64,000 nucleotides of DNA, from positions 434,001 through 498,000 of the forward strand of contig NZ_CP035730.1 in NCBI RefSeq assembly GCF_012222305.1, written 5' to 3'. Under the pieces are notes generated by a model. The model was not told the origin of the DNA. It did no database searches and was given only the letters and a program-made list of their open reading frames with translations. Source of the DNA: Sulfolobus sp. S-194. Lineage in GTDB: Archaea > Thermoproteota > Thermoprotei_A > Sulfolobales > Sulfolobaceae. Made by a program: the position numbers and the translations under genes. Of this stretch, positions 1 to 7,679 are shown in pieces; the first letter of the stretch is position 1; each line of letters opens with the position of its first letter.

Positions 1-1005
1 TCTTTTTAATCTTATTTTTATATCACTTTTTGTATCAAAGAAAATTACTGGAATATTTGAAAATATATTAATTTTATAACCTAGACTTATCAAAAATTCT
101 GTTTTTCCAGCACCAGTTGGACCAATAAGTAGAACGTGGGGATTTAGCATAGTTTTATAGTTCCAAAAAACAGCCCTATTATTACCTATTTCTCGTCCTA
201 TGTAGATCCCATCTTCAAAAAACTCAAATTTTGGAGACTTAGGTAATGAAAATACGGACAAGAATGGTAATTGAGTTGGGAAACTTTGCTTCTTTAACTT
301 AATTTTATCTTGAAGTAATTTTATTATCTCATCTTTTGTAGCTAACCTAGCTTTTATTCCTAAACTTTCTAATCCTTTCCTTAGAAGTTGTATAGAAGCT
401 ATTACATTTTCTTCTGTTGTAGAATTAATTATAAAGAATATTAAGTATCTGAAAGGAGTTTCTCCTTCACTTATTTTCTTAATCATCGACTGAACAATTT
501 CTAGCTCATTTTTTGCTCTTTCATTAGATGGATCAGCCTCAGTAATAACTCTTAAATTTTGGGCTCGCAAAAATAAATTTTCTAAAAATTTATTTTTATC
601 TATGGATTGCTTCTTAAATACTATGTCTATATCCCCTAATACATCTAAAACTTTATGAAATGATATTATCTTATTTCTTAGACTTTCATCACTTAAATCC
701 CGATAATCAAAAGGAATATCGTCTACTACAAGAACACCTCTTATGCTTTCTCCGTCTCTTATTATTCCATCTTTTACAATTATCTCCGACTTTACTTCAT
801 TTTTGTTTATTTTACCCCGAATATATGTAGTAAAAAATTTACTGAAAAATCTATGATTTTCTTTTTTCGACATAATCAAAAAGAGAAAAAATAGCAATAT
901 ATCTAAAATAAAAAATATTAAATTTCTACTAATAACTCCTAAAATTAAAAGGATTACTACAAAGATTATGAGAACTTTATGATTTTCGCTTATATTATCA
1001 GCCAT
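1..1005 (-). CDS. cedB: Membrane-anchored HerA/VirB4-type ATPase, CedB-like (C-terminal part outside window)
   Basis: Read on the minus strand from the ATG at 1003-1005; the gene runs off the left edge, leaving 335 codons. The start gives a short polar head and then a long hydrophobic stretch (about residues 14-45, enough for two membrane segments), followed by a soluble region. A Walker A motif GPTGAGKTE lies near residue 300, after the phrase NPHVLLI. Two N-terminal membrane segments followed by a HerA/VirB4-like motor is the architecture of CedB, the ATPase of the crenarchaeal Ced DNA-import system. As I recall, cedB lies near the FEN-1 and heme genes in Sulfolobus acidocaldarius, which fits this window. 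The ATPase fold is firm from the sequence; the CedB name is inference, and another VirB4/HerA-like membrane ATPase is possible because Walker B and the C-terminus are not visible. Confidence 0.65.
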   Translation of the reverse strand, partial: MADNISENHKVLIIFVVILLILGVISRNLIFFILDILLFFLFLIMSKKENHRFFSKFFTTYIRGKINKNEVKSEIIVKDGIIRDGESIRGVLVVDDIPFDYRDLSDESLRNKIISFHKVLDVLGDIDIVFKKQSIDKNKFLENLFLRAQNLRVITEADPSNERAKNELEIVQSMIKKISEGETPFRYLIFFIINSTTEENVIASIQLLRKGLESLGIKARLATKDEIIKLLQDKIKLKKQSFPTQLPFLSVFSLPKSPKFEFFEDGIYIGREIGNNRAVFWNYKTMLNPHVLLIGPTGAGKTEFLISLGYKINIFSNIPVIFFDTKSDIKIRLKR

Positions 1006-1043
1006 ATGTTTATATATTTACTTAAAAATGAGAGAGATAATCG

Positions 1044-1676
1044 CTATAATTCAATATTAGCATGTATTACGCGTAAATCATCCTCGGTCTTTTTAAGCTT
1101 CATCATTAATTCAGCTACTACACCATCTAGAAATATTTGCGTAGTATCCTCAAATAGTGTACCTAATGGTGCTAACGGCTCAGTAATCCCTAAAATTTGC
1201 CTTGCAAAATAATCCTCATTTTGTGAATATTTTGTTCTGCCAGGGATTTCTACAACTACATCTGCTATTTTTGCAATAGGACTGTCCGAATAACTCGTTA
1301 TTGCTATTAATGTTGCTTTAGCTTCTTTTGCAGCCTCAGCAGCGGTTAATATTAACTTTGTTCTACCGGAACCTGATATTGCAATCGCAATATCTTTTTC
1401 ACCAATTGCTGGAACTATTGTCTCACCTAATACATATGCATTATAACCTAAATGAAGAAGACGCATTGCAAAAGCTCTTCCTACTAGTCCGCTTCTCCCA
1501 GCCCCCATTACCAATACCTTTCCATTTCTATTATTATAATAGAAATTAGTTAGAACTTCAACCATTTTATTTACTTGTTCGGGTTTTATCATTTGAGCGG
1601 CCCTTATAATGAACTCGGCAATATCAAACATAGTTTTTATACTAAGCGGGGCCTGGAGAAGTGAGGATGAAGACAA
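1044..1676 (-). CDS. hxlB: 6-phospho-3-hexuloisomerase (PHI)
   Basis: A 210-residue SIS-domain protein. PHI interconverts D-arabino-3-hexulose 6-phosphate and fructose 6-phosphate. In archaea that lack the oxidative pentose-phosphate pathway it works with HPS in reverse to make ribulose 5-phosphate for nucleotide synthesis. Visible SIS features are the phosphosugar-binding GAGRSG (about residues 58-63), the AISGSGRT segment (about residues 98-105) and a conserved C-terminal helix with [12 protein letters not shown]. Family members are usually about 180-210 residues; the N-terminal MSSSS stretch is not conserved in my memory of the family, so an internal ATG about 15 codons in is an alternative start. 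Its partner HPS lies 37 kb away at 39224. It is transcribed in the same direction as the ATPase downstream, 38 bp apart. Confidence 0.88.
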   Translation of the reverse strand: MSSSSLLQAPLSIKTMFDIAEFIIRAAQMIKPEQVNKMVEVLTNFYYNNRNGKVLVMGAGRSGLVGRAFAMRLLHLGYNAYVLGETIVPAIGEKDIAIAISGSGRTKLILTAAEAAKEAKATLIAITSYSDSPIAKIADVVVEIPGRTKYSQNEDYFARQILGITEPLAPLGTLFEDTTQIFLDGVVAELMMKLKKTEDDLRVIHANIEL

Positions 1677-1744
1677 ATTATTTCTCCGATTAAATTATAT
1701 CATGATTACTTTAAAACATTATTGCTATAAAGTAGCAATTAAAG

Positions 1745-1755
1745 TTTAATATTTT
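1745..1755 (+). promoter_or_regulatory. TATA box for leaderless zinc-finger gene
   Basis: An AT-rich TATA-like element centred near 1750 lies 26 bp before the ATG at 1776, the spacing expected in Sulfolobales when transcription begins at the start codon. This decides the start of the following gene in favour of 1776 over 1758. Confidence 0.5.
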
Positions 1756-1775
1756 ACATGATAAATAACACTATT

Positions 1776-2084
1776 ATGTCGTCAACAACAAGATGGATTC
1801 CAAAATGGACCCTAGTAAGCATAGAATTAGAAGAGGGAAAGAAAATAGAAGCTTGCTACGATGAGATAACAAAACTCTACGCATGCCCTTACTGTACCCC
1901 AATATGTAAAAAAGGTGGCATCCCAGAACAGGGATCTTATTTCTTCAATAAAGAAGACTTAAAGGAACATATAAAAGCTCACAGTTTTAATTATTGGATA
2001 AAATCAAAGAAGGAAGAAGAGGAAGAAGAAGAGGAAGAAAAAATAAAAGGAACAGAGGAAGAAGAGGAAGAAGGGGAAGAGTAA
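1776..2084 (+). CDS. Small C2H2-type zinc-finger protein with acidic tail
   Basis: About 102 residues from the ATG at 1776. The middle holds a candidate zinc finger: CPYC, then about 25 residues including another Cys, then HIKAH, the C2H2 spacing pattern. The C-terminal third is almost pure Glu with a few Lys and Gly. No family function is recognised; it may bind nucleic acid or protein through the finger. The purine-rich DNA that encodes the Glu tail encodes an Arg/Gly-rich peptide in another frame, which makes the start of the next gene ambiguous. The stop TAA at 2082-2084 overlaps the apparent beginning of the kinase gene by one base (TAATA), so the two are probably translated as a coupled pair. 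Confidence 0.75.
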   Translation: MSSTTRWIPKWTLVSIELEEGKKIEACYDEITKLYACPYCTPICKKGGIPEQGSYFFNKEDLKEHIKAHSFNYWIKSKKEEEEEEEEEKIKGTEEEEEEGEE

Positions 2085-2863
2085 TAAAAATTCTTATTGT
2101 GGGGAATTTTACTATAGACTTGATTAGTGAGAAAGAGCAAATAGGAGGACCACCATTATATTCGGGTTTCGCAATTTACAAGCTTGGAGGAGAGGCTTAT
2201 ATACTTTCAGTTTTAGGTAAAGATTTCTCTCATCAAATTCCTAATTTTTTAAGGATATACAAAATAATAGACGATAATAATACGGTAAAATTTAAGCATT
2301 TGTTTCAAAATAATTCTAGAAAATTAATATTATTATCAAAAACAAATAATAAAATAAATTTCAAATCTCTGGTTATAAATAACTATTTTGATGGAATACT
2401 AATTAATCCCGTGTGCAACGAAGTAAACCTAGAAAATATAAACGTAAATGTACCAATAGCAGTTGACATACAAGGATTTATTAGAACGTGCAAAATAAAT
2501 GAAGAGATTAGCTACTCTTCTACTAGCTTGCCTCCTAATCCTTTATACACAGTATTTCATAGTAACATAGAAGAATTGAATAGCTCTGGACTTTCGGTTG
2601 AAGATTTATTTAAGTTAGGATTTAAGGAACTATTAATATCATATGACGAAGAAGGATTTGAACTATACACTATAAATAATAGAAAATATTTTAAACCAAC
2701 TCAAATTGGTGCTTATAGAACAGGCACTGGAGATATACTTCTTGCTTCGTATTTTTATTATAGATTAAACAATTTAGATCCTATAGGTTCTGCAATAAAA
2801 GCTAAAGAGTTAGTAGAATGGTTTAGCAATTTAGGCTATCAAGAATTGCTTCACATAATGTGA
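2084..2863 (+). CDS. PfkB-family carbohydrate/nucleoside kinase
   Basis: About 259 residues counted from the ATA codon at 2084. Ribokinase/PfkB-type proteins typically begin with a first beta strand reading like MKILIVGNFTIDLI, and that is what is encoded from 2084 (IKILIVGNFTIDLI), but the first codon is ATA. The upstream GTA is not a start; the first upstream ATG (1994) would add 30 basic residues encoded inside the neighbouring gene, and the GTG at 2096 would cut into the first strand. Other marks are GGPPLYSGFAIYKLGG near residue 20 and the C-terminal PfkB signature TGTGDILLASYF, where the Asp is the catalytic base. The length is short for the family and the substrate cannot be told. The 3' end overlaps the convergent flavoprotein gene by 41 bp. 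Confidence 0.8.
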   Translation: MKILIVGNFTIDLISEKEQIGGPPLYSGFAIYKLGGEAYILSVLGKDFSHQIPNFLRIYKIIDDNNTVKFKHLFQNNSRKLILLSKTNNKINFKSLVINNYFDGILINPVCNEVNLENINVNVPIAVDIQGFIRTCKINEEISYSSTSLPPNPLYTVFHSNIEELNSSGLSVEDLFKLGFKELLISYDEEGFELYTINNRKYFKPTQIGAYRTGTGDILLASYFYYRLNNLDPIGSAIKAKELVEWFSNLGYQELLHIM

Positions 2864-3683
2864 AATTCTTCCACTTTCCTAGTCTACCACAGAACTTGAT
2901 ATTTTCAGGGTAAATATTGTCGTCTTCTCCAATAAGGATTGCGTCTCTTATAATTCTTGATCTAAAAGCTAAAATTTCATCCTTTAGGAATATATTCTCT
3001 CTCTTTAAATCACTAAATACCTTATCCCATATAGGCGGTGAAGACGTAAATGGTATTAATACGTATAAGATATCATAATCATTACTAATCCAATAAGCAT
3101 TTATAATATGGGAGTACGATATACCATTATCACCATTAATATAAACATCCCAACCTCTATCCTTTTTTGGTACAATAACTATTAATTCTAGCATTGAGAT
3201 ACTACGTAACTTATCATTCTTAATTCCTAATAAATCTGCAATATATTTTCTAGATATAGTAACGAATATTTTATCTCCACTGAGTATATTATTTGTTGTA
3301 ATTATTTTATTGTTTTGAGTTATTTTCTTTATATTAGTATGTAATACCTTAACTTTCTTAGATAGATTATCTATAAGCTCAATTAAATTAGTTACATAAA
3401 GCATTTTGTCGTTAAAAACTAGCCATCTAGGCAGTTCATGAGTATAAATTTTTCTAAGTATATAATTTTCTTTTTTCATATATATTCTTAACTTAATTTC
3501 TGTTGTCTGAAAATACTCACATGAATAATTAACTAACGGAGGATGAAATGGGATATTAACGTTAAGAATTTCCTCGTAAGTAAAAACTCCGCCAAGTTTG
3601 GGTTGATTTTCAATAATAAGAGAATCTTTTTTATTAGAGGCAAGAAATAAACCAGATAGCCCTCCGCCTAAAACAATTTTCAC
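2823..3683 (-). CDS. FAD/NAD(P)-binding Rossmann-fold oxidoreductase
   Basis: A 286-residue protein starting with a dinucleotide-binding fold: MKIVLGGGLSGLFLAS, where the glycine pattern GGGLSG is the FAD/NAD(P) phosphate loop, followed by an acidic residue at the end of the second strand (IIENQ) and a GG pair typical of the amine-oxidase/protoporphyrinogen-oxidase superfamily. A second glycine-containing segment near the C-terminus (KFCGRLGKW) resembles the FAD-contacting GR.G motif of that group. It is shorter than classical amine oxidases (over 400 residues), so the substrate domain is reduced. The substrate is unknown. It is transcribed just after the 92-residue gene, 3 bp downstream, probably as one operon, and its 3' end overlaps that of the convergent kinase. 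Confidence 0.7.
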   Translation of the reverse strand: MKIVLGGGLSGLFLASNKKDSLIIENQPKLGGVFTYEEILNVNIPFHPPLVNYSCEYFQTTEIKLRIYMKKENYILRKIYTHELPRWLVFNDKMLYVTNLIELIDNLSKKVKVLHTNIKKITQNNKIITTNNILSGDKIFVTISRKYIADLLGIKNDKLRSISMLELIVIVPKKDRGWDVYINGDNGISYSHIINAYWISNDYDILYVLIPFTSSPPIWDKVFSDLKRENIFLKDEILAFRSRIIRDAILIGEDDNIYPENIKFCGRLGKWKNFTLCEAILDSLNC

Positions 3684-3686
3684 AAA

Positions 3687-3965
3687 CTAAACTAATAAAA
3701 GATCTGATAAAACATTATCTGATGTGTAAGCAAGGCTACCATTACTAGAATCATCACCTTTTCTATCATTCAAATTATCTAAAAATCTCATTAGATCGTT
3801 TTCAGATTGTAATACTATGATCTTATTATCTAGCTCGAGCTCGATATATGATTTACTTAACAAATCTAATTCCAATATAAATTCTATTTTTCTTTCCTTT
3901 AAAGCTTCGATAATTTTAGGGGTTATGTCAATATTACTATTAGCACCAATTATTATTCTAAGCAT
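3687..3965 (-). CDS. Small conserved-looking protein of unknown function
   Basis: 92 residues. The first half reads as an alternating beta/alpha/beta pattern (MLRIIIGANSN, then a helix with ALKERK, then a strand and a Leu-rich segment); the C-terminal third is polar, Ser/Asp/Asn-rich and probably disordered. No motif is recognised. It precedes the flavoprotein gene by 3 bp on the same strand, so the two are almost certainly co-transcribed and may act together. Confidence rests on the ATG start, tight spacing and normal composition rather than on homology. Confidence 0.6.
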   Translation of the reverse strand: MLRIIIGANSNIDITPKIIEALKERKIEFILELDLLSKSYIELELDNKIIVLQSENDLMRFLDNLNDRKGDDSSNGSLAYTSDNVLSDLLLV

Positions 3966-4023
3966 CCTATATGGGTAACTATAATTAGAATTACTTAAAA
4001 GAAAGACTATACAATAATATCAA

Positions 4024-4251
4024 GTGAAATCCTTTTTAGGTTCAACAATATTACAGGGAGGAGGAATATTTGCTTATACCACCAACTATGATGAAGCAAA
4101 AAAGATCTTTGATGAAGCAAAAAAGATCTTTACCGAGTTCTCAGTAAAAATATTAGATTTACGAGATATTAAACAAAAGCTTGAAGCAATAAATTTAGAT
4201 CCCGATATAGCTGATTTCAAAGAAGGGTATGTTATAGCTATAGGTGTATAA
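4024..4251 (+). CDS. Small hypothetical protein with internal tandem repeat
   Basis: 75 residues from a GTG at 4024. It begins with a Gly-rich segment (LQGGGIFAYTT), then DEAKKIF twice in tandem, then a beta-alpha-beta-like C-terminal half ending in GYVIAIGV. The duplication adds exactly two helix turns, so it can be tolerated in a helix. It is divergent from the 92-residue gene, with a shared 58-bp promoter region. No function is recognised. Confidence 0.55.
   Translation: MKSFLGSTILQGGGIFAYTTNYDEAKKIFDEAKKIFTEFSVKILDLRDIKQKLEAINLDPDIADFKEGYVIAIGV
4090..4131 (+). repeat. Perfect 21-bp tandem duplication inside a coding region
   Basis: Two identical adjacent 21-bp units, 4090-4110 and 4111-4131, each encoding DEAKKIF. 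Because 21 is a multiple of three the reading frame is kept. The perfect identity suggests a recent slippage event. Confidence 0.95.
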
Positions 4252-4396
4252 TGTGCTATTTGACAAAAGAAAAGACGATTTAAATACTGCTATTGTATGC
4301 TAAAGGAACAAGGAAACTTAAGTTGATCTTTTATTAACGTAGCCGAAAAACTTCGTAAAATCAGAAAATACCAGATGATGTATGGATTTACTATAT

Positions 4397-4472
<76 letters not shown>

Positions 4473-4537
4473 ACCATATTTTCCTTTTAGCCTTATATAG
4501 TTTCTTATAATCTGTTAAGCAAATCAAAAAGTAAAAA

Positions 4538-6163
4538 TTAGAACATTACAGATTTATAATCTGGTTCAATCTTTATATTTAGTACGTTTAATTTATTTTC
4601 ATCTAAGTTTTCTAATTCCATTTTTAGCTCATTAACACTCTGTATTGTTTTTGCATTCAGACTTTTCTCTAGAATTTCATCTTTAATATCAAGGTTTGAA
4701 GTAGTTCTACTTATAGTTGGAATATCAGATGAGATTGCGTCTATTGTTGTACTTCCATTATCATTTAATATTAGTAGAACTCCACGGCTCTTATTCAACC
4801 TATTTTGAATAATTGATAGGTTTTGCATTACCCCTTGTAAATCTGTAATTCCTAAAATCTTATTGTTTGGTGCTCTTACGATACCACTAACAGCTATATT
4901 TCTTTCTAGTAAGGATTCACTAGTTATCCAACTAAAAGGCTTCTCTATAGGTAATCTTACAAAATCTATTGTGGGAGCAGTTAGATCTATGAAAATCTTA
5001 TCAAATTTAAATTGCTGTATAACCCTTACTACATCATAAGGCCATAAACCTCCATGAGAATCTAAAATGTGTATTTTTCTATATATCTTTATCTTATCAG
5101 CGGAACCTCTCTTTACGGGTTCCTTAATTTTAGCCTTAAGTTGTGTTAGTAGCTCTTTTAAGAATAATCCCGTATCTGCTACTACTGGCATTTGCGGAAT
5201 AAAAACTTTGCCTATATCTTCACCATCAACATTATTATGAACAAGATAGCCTTTGAATTTCATTGACCAGCCTGCTGTAGACAGTTGTGTAAATCTTGTT
5301 CCTAGAGCTAGTATCAAATCGGCTTCATCAAGTAGTCTGCCTCCTTCTTCTGTAGCAAATAAACCTAATCCTTCACCAGCATAAAGTGGATGTGATGCTG
5401 GTAATACTCCTTTGCTTCTAAAAGTAGCTATGACTGGTGCATCTAATAATTCAGCAAGCTCTTTTAATTCAGTAAAAGAGTTAGAAGCTAAAACACCATA
5501 ACCAGCAATAATTACTAGTGACTTCGAATTTGATAATATTTCTGCAACCTTTGCTACTGTGGTCTTATCCGGAGTTTTCTTTTCTGGCTTCTGCTCAGCA
5601 GGAGATAAAGGATAGGCTTTCAACCTAAATAAATCTTCTGCTATTTCTATATAAACTGGTCTATTTCTATTACTTAATGCTTCCTTGTAACCTTTCTCTA
5701 TAGTTATTATAATTTCTTCTATACTAACAACTCTTTCACGCATCTTTGTTATAGGAGCTAATATATTCATTAAATCATCTTGGTTCTTTAACTCAGCGAT
5801 TCTACTTCTACCAGTGTCTCTATATGATCTTAGAGTTGAAACAAGCAGAAGTGGTACAGAGTCCATAAATGCTTGTGCTATTATATCAATAGCCTCTGTT
5901 AAATAAACACCAGGAGATTGTAAAACCACTCCAAGGGTATTATATTCCCTTGCAAAGGAATCGGCTAACATCACAGCCTCTCTAGCATTTGACGTATAAT
6001 TTATATTGATTTCGTATTGTTTAAGTCTTTCAGCCAAAAATGATGGAAGAGTATAAGACGAAAATATCTCTTTGATTTCTAACTCCTTAAAAGTATAAGC
6101 AATTGCTTCGTCTCCTTTTGTTTCTCTTCCTATTGTCTCCTCCTTTCTTTTGGGTTGACTCAC
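4538..6163 (-). CDS. Acetolactate-synthase-like ThDP-enzyme homologue lacking key catalytic motifs
   Basis: 541 residues from GTG at 6163. The three-domain layout of acetolactate synthase/pyruvate oxidase large subunits is recognisable: an N-terminal Pyr-like domain (about 1-180), a central nucleotide-binding-like domain with VIIAGYGVLAS and ALGTRFTQLSTAGW (about 200-360), and a C-terminal PP-like domain. The cofactor chemistry looks damaged. In the N-terminal domain the conserved Glu that activates thiamine diphosphate, about ten residues before the YAR-type motif, aligns with Ala in NAREAVMLADSFAR. The C-terminal GDG metal/diphosphate motif reads GITDLQG. It may be a regulatory or structural relative rather than an active synthase. 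The GTG start is supported by a TATA-like box centred near 6188, about 25 bp upstream; a TTG four codons earlier is the alternative. Confidence 0.8.
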   Translation of the reverse strand: MSQPKRKEETIGRETKGDEAIAYTFKELEIKEIFSSYTLPSFLAERLKQYEININYTSNAREAVMLADSFAREYNTLGVVLQSPGVYLTEAIDIIAQAFMDSVPLLLVSTLRSYRDTGRSRIAELKNQDDLMNILAPITKMRERVVSIEEIIITIEKGYKEALSNRNRPVYIEIAEDLFRLKAYPLSPAEQKPEKKTPDKTTVAKVAEILSNSKSLVIIAGYGVLASNSFTELKELAELLDAPVIATFRSKGVLPASHPLYAGEGLGLFATEEGGRLLDEADLILALGTRFTQLSTAGWSMKFKGYLVHNNVDGEDIGKVFIPQMPVVADTGLFLKELLTQLKAKIKEPVKRGSADKIKIYRKIHILDSHGGLWPYDVVRVIQQFKFDKIFIDLTAPTIDFVRLPIEKPFSWITSESLLERNIAVSGIVRAPNNKILGITDLQGVMQNLSIIQNRLNKSRGVLLILNDNGSTTIDAISSDIPTISRTTSNLDIKDEILEKSLNAKTIQSVNELKMELENLDENKLNVLNIKIEPDYKSVMF

Positions 6164-6204
6164 AAGATTATACAACCAAAGTAAAGTATAAATTTTTTAA
6201 ATAA

Positions 6205-6291
6205 GCCGGGGGCGGGATTCGAACCCGCGAAATAACGGGTATCTGCAATAAACTCTGCGGCCCGCCGCCTTAACCTCTCGGCCACCCCGGC
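6205..6291 (-). tRNA. tRNA-Cys (anticodon GCA) with a 14-nt intron
   Basis: 87 nt on the minus strand. The acceptor GCCGGGG pairs with CCCCGGC; the D arm is GCCG..AGGC; the anticodon stem is GCGGG/CCCGT; the T arm is GCGGG TTCGAAT CCCGC. Between the anticodon-stem strands lie 21 nt, which equals a 7-nt loop plus a 14-nt intron at the usual archaeal position 37/38 (intron about 6240-6253). The spliced loop is CCGCAGA with anticodon GCA, giving a 73-nt tRNA. Position 33 is C, not the near-universal U. The bulge-helix-bulge central helix expected between loop nt 32-35 and the intron GCAG has a mismatch at exactly that base. The identity as Cys follows from the only sensible anticodon. Confidence 0.87.
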
Positions 6292-6367
6292 ATATATCCA
6301 AATTATGTTTTACATTATCGAGCTAAAATATTTTAATGTTAACTTATGCATTTTAGAGCGTGAGAAA

Positions 6368-6928
6368 GTGATTCCTTTTTCAAAAATAGGAGATATATTG
6401 GCTGAAATAAAAGGATTAACAGATTTTGTAATAATCGGTGATACCATAGTAGATTTGAGTTTAGGTAGAAAGGGTACCGATAGTGATGTTGATCTCTTTA
6501 TGCTTGGCTTAAGTGTATTAGTTGATGAAGATAAAATACGTGAATTCGCTTTTGAGAGAGGTTGGGATTTCGGTAAAACACCTATAGATACACCTAGAAT
6601 TATAGCTTCAGTCGACGATGACCAGTTACAAATAGATATGTATGAAAATATTCAAGATTTTTTTGTCCCTGAAGAAATAATAAGCAGCGCCATTGAAATG
6701 AGAGTAGGCAAAGAGAAATTTAAGATAATAAGACTAGAAGATTACATTTTACTCAAAGCTAATGCTTTTAGAGAAGAAGATGAGGACGAATTGAAAACCA
6801 TAGTTTACTTAATAGGTGAAGGAAAACTTAATATAGATAAAAAATACTTAGAGTCTCATATAGATCTTTTTGAAGAAAATTCAAAAAGTATACGAGATAG
6901 ACTTGCCTTAATAGGAATAAAAATTTAG
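6368..6928 (+). CDS. Nucleotidyltransferase-fold protein
   Basis: About 187 residues from the GTG at 6368; an upstream ATG at 6305 would add 21 residues that do not look conserved. The signature is a minimal nucleotidyltransferase palm: [26 protein letters not shown], with the Gly-Asp start and the Asp-x-Asp pair (DSDVD), followed by a third acidic position in QLQIDMY. This resembles stand-alone DNA-polymerase-beta-type or MNT-like nucleotidyltransferases rather than tRNA CCA enzymes, which are longer. The C-terminal half is helical and highly charged ([11 protein letters not shown]). It stands alone, divergent from tRNA-Cys and convergent with the L40e gene, with stop codons 2 bp apart. The substrate is unknown. 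Confidence 0.7.
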   Translation: MIPFSKIGDILAEIKGLTDFVIIGDTIVDLSLGRKGTDSDVDLFMLGLSVLVDEDKIREFAFERGWDFGKTPIDTPRIIASVDDDQLQIDMYENIQDFFVPEEIISSAIEMRVGKEKFKIIRLEDYILLKANAFREEDEDELKTIVYLIGEGKLNIDKKYLESHIDLFEENSKSIRDRLALIGIKI

Positions 6929-6929
6929 G

Positions 6930-7100
6930 TTATCCTTTCTTAGCTGGCAGTTCTTTCTTCTTTGGTCTTAGATTTTTACTGTGACATCTTCTACATTTTG
7001 TAGCCCTTATGGAATTTAATGCTCCACAATCTCTGCAGACTTTCTTTAAAAATACACGCTGTTGAACTATTTGAAGCTTTACTGGATCGGTGAGTGGCAT
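6930..7100 (-). CDS. rpl40e: Ribosomal protein L40e (eL40)
   Basis: A 56-residue protein read from the ATG at 7098-7100. It begins [10 protein letters not shown], carries the zinc-ribbon pairs CRDC and CRRC (spacing C-x2-C-x10-C-x2-C) and ends in a Lys-rich tail. This is the whole-length archaeal L40e, a large-subunit ribosomal protein. It is divergently oriented to the NusA-like gene across 70 bp and lies in a neighbourhood rich in translation genes. Confidence 0.93.
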   Translation of the reverse strand: MPLTDPVKLQIVQQRVFLKKVCRDCGALNSIRATKCRRCHSKNLRPKKKELPAKKG

Positions 7101-7170
7101 TTTTAACCCCGATTCAATAATATGAGTCAGTTCAAAAAAAGTATTGCGGTAAAAGCGGAGTTGAAAGAGG

Positions 7171-7677
7171 ATGAAGATACCGCTAGATTATATTTGTGTA
7201 AAAAGTGGACTTCTATGCAATCGTTGTCAATCTCTGATAGATAAGGGCGAAGTAGAACATTACGAAGTAGATGTGATGAAGATTTTATTAGATCTAGAAG
7301 AGACACAGTTTAGAGAACTGAAAGATGCAGTATATCATAAAGCATTTAAAGTAGATAATTTATTGATATTACTAGTAACTAGTCCACCTTCAATGTCTCA
7401 TCAAAAATGGATTAAGATAGCTAAAATACTTCAAGAGAAACTGGGCTTAAAAGTAAGAATCCTTGAAAAAAGTAACAATATTAAGTCCACTGCATCTCAA
7501 CTATTATCACCAGCAAGAGTATTAGGAGTAAATACAGTATGGTTGCCAGATGGTTCAGTACAATATGTTATAAGAATTTCTAGAAATGAAAAGAGATTCC
7601 TACCAGCAGATGAAAATTCATTAGAAACAGCACTATCAAAAATCCATGCGATTCCAATAAAAATTAGGGTGGAGTAA
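7171..7677 (+). CDS. NusA-like KH-domain protein with N-terminal cysteine motif
   Basis: 168 residues. The N-terminus has ICVKSG followed by CNRC, a likely metal-binding knuckle. The remainder carries KH-type RNA-binding segments, with [12 protein letters not shown] (about residues 91-102) and the region around [21 protein letters not shown]. Archaeal proteins of this type, annotated as NusA-like or KH-domain transcription factors, commonly sit directly upstream of aspS in Sulfolobales, as here (2 bp gap). The role is probably in transcription elongation or RNA binding; the precise role is not known. Confidence 0.75.
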   Translation: MKIPLDYICVKSGLLCNRCQSLIDKGEVEHYEVDVMKILLDLEETQFRELKDAVYHKAFKVDNLLILLVTSPPSMSHQKWIKIAKILQEKLGLKVRILEKSNNIKSTASQLLSPARVLGVNTVWLPDGSVQYVIRISRNEKRFLPADENSLETALSKIHAIPIKIRVE

Positions 7678-7679
7678 AA

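Noticed and set aside
1994-2083. Arg/Gly-rich N-terminal extension of the PfkB-like kinase
   Set aside because: It is the antiphase reading of the GA-rich stretch that encodes the neighbour's Glu tail; low-complexity DNA yields such peptides by chance. Not excluded, but less likely than a start at the conserved strand.
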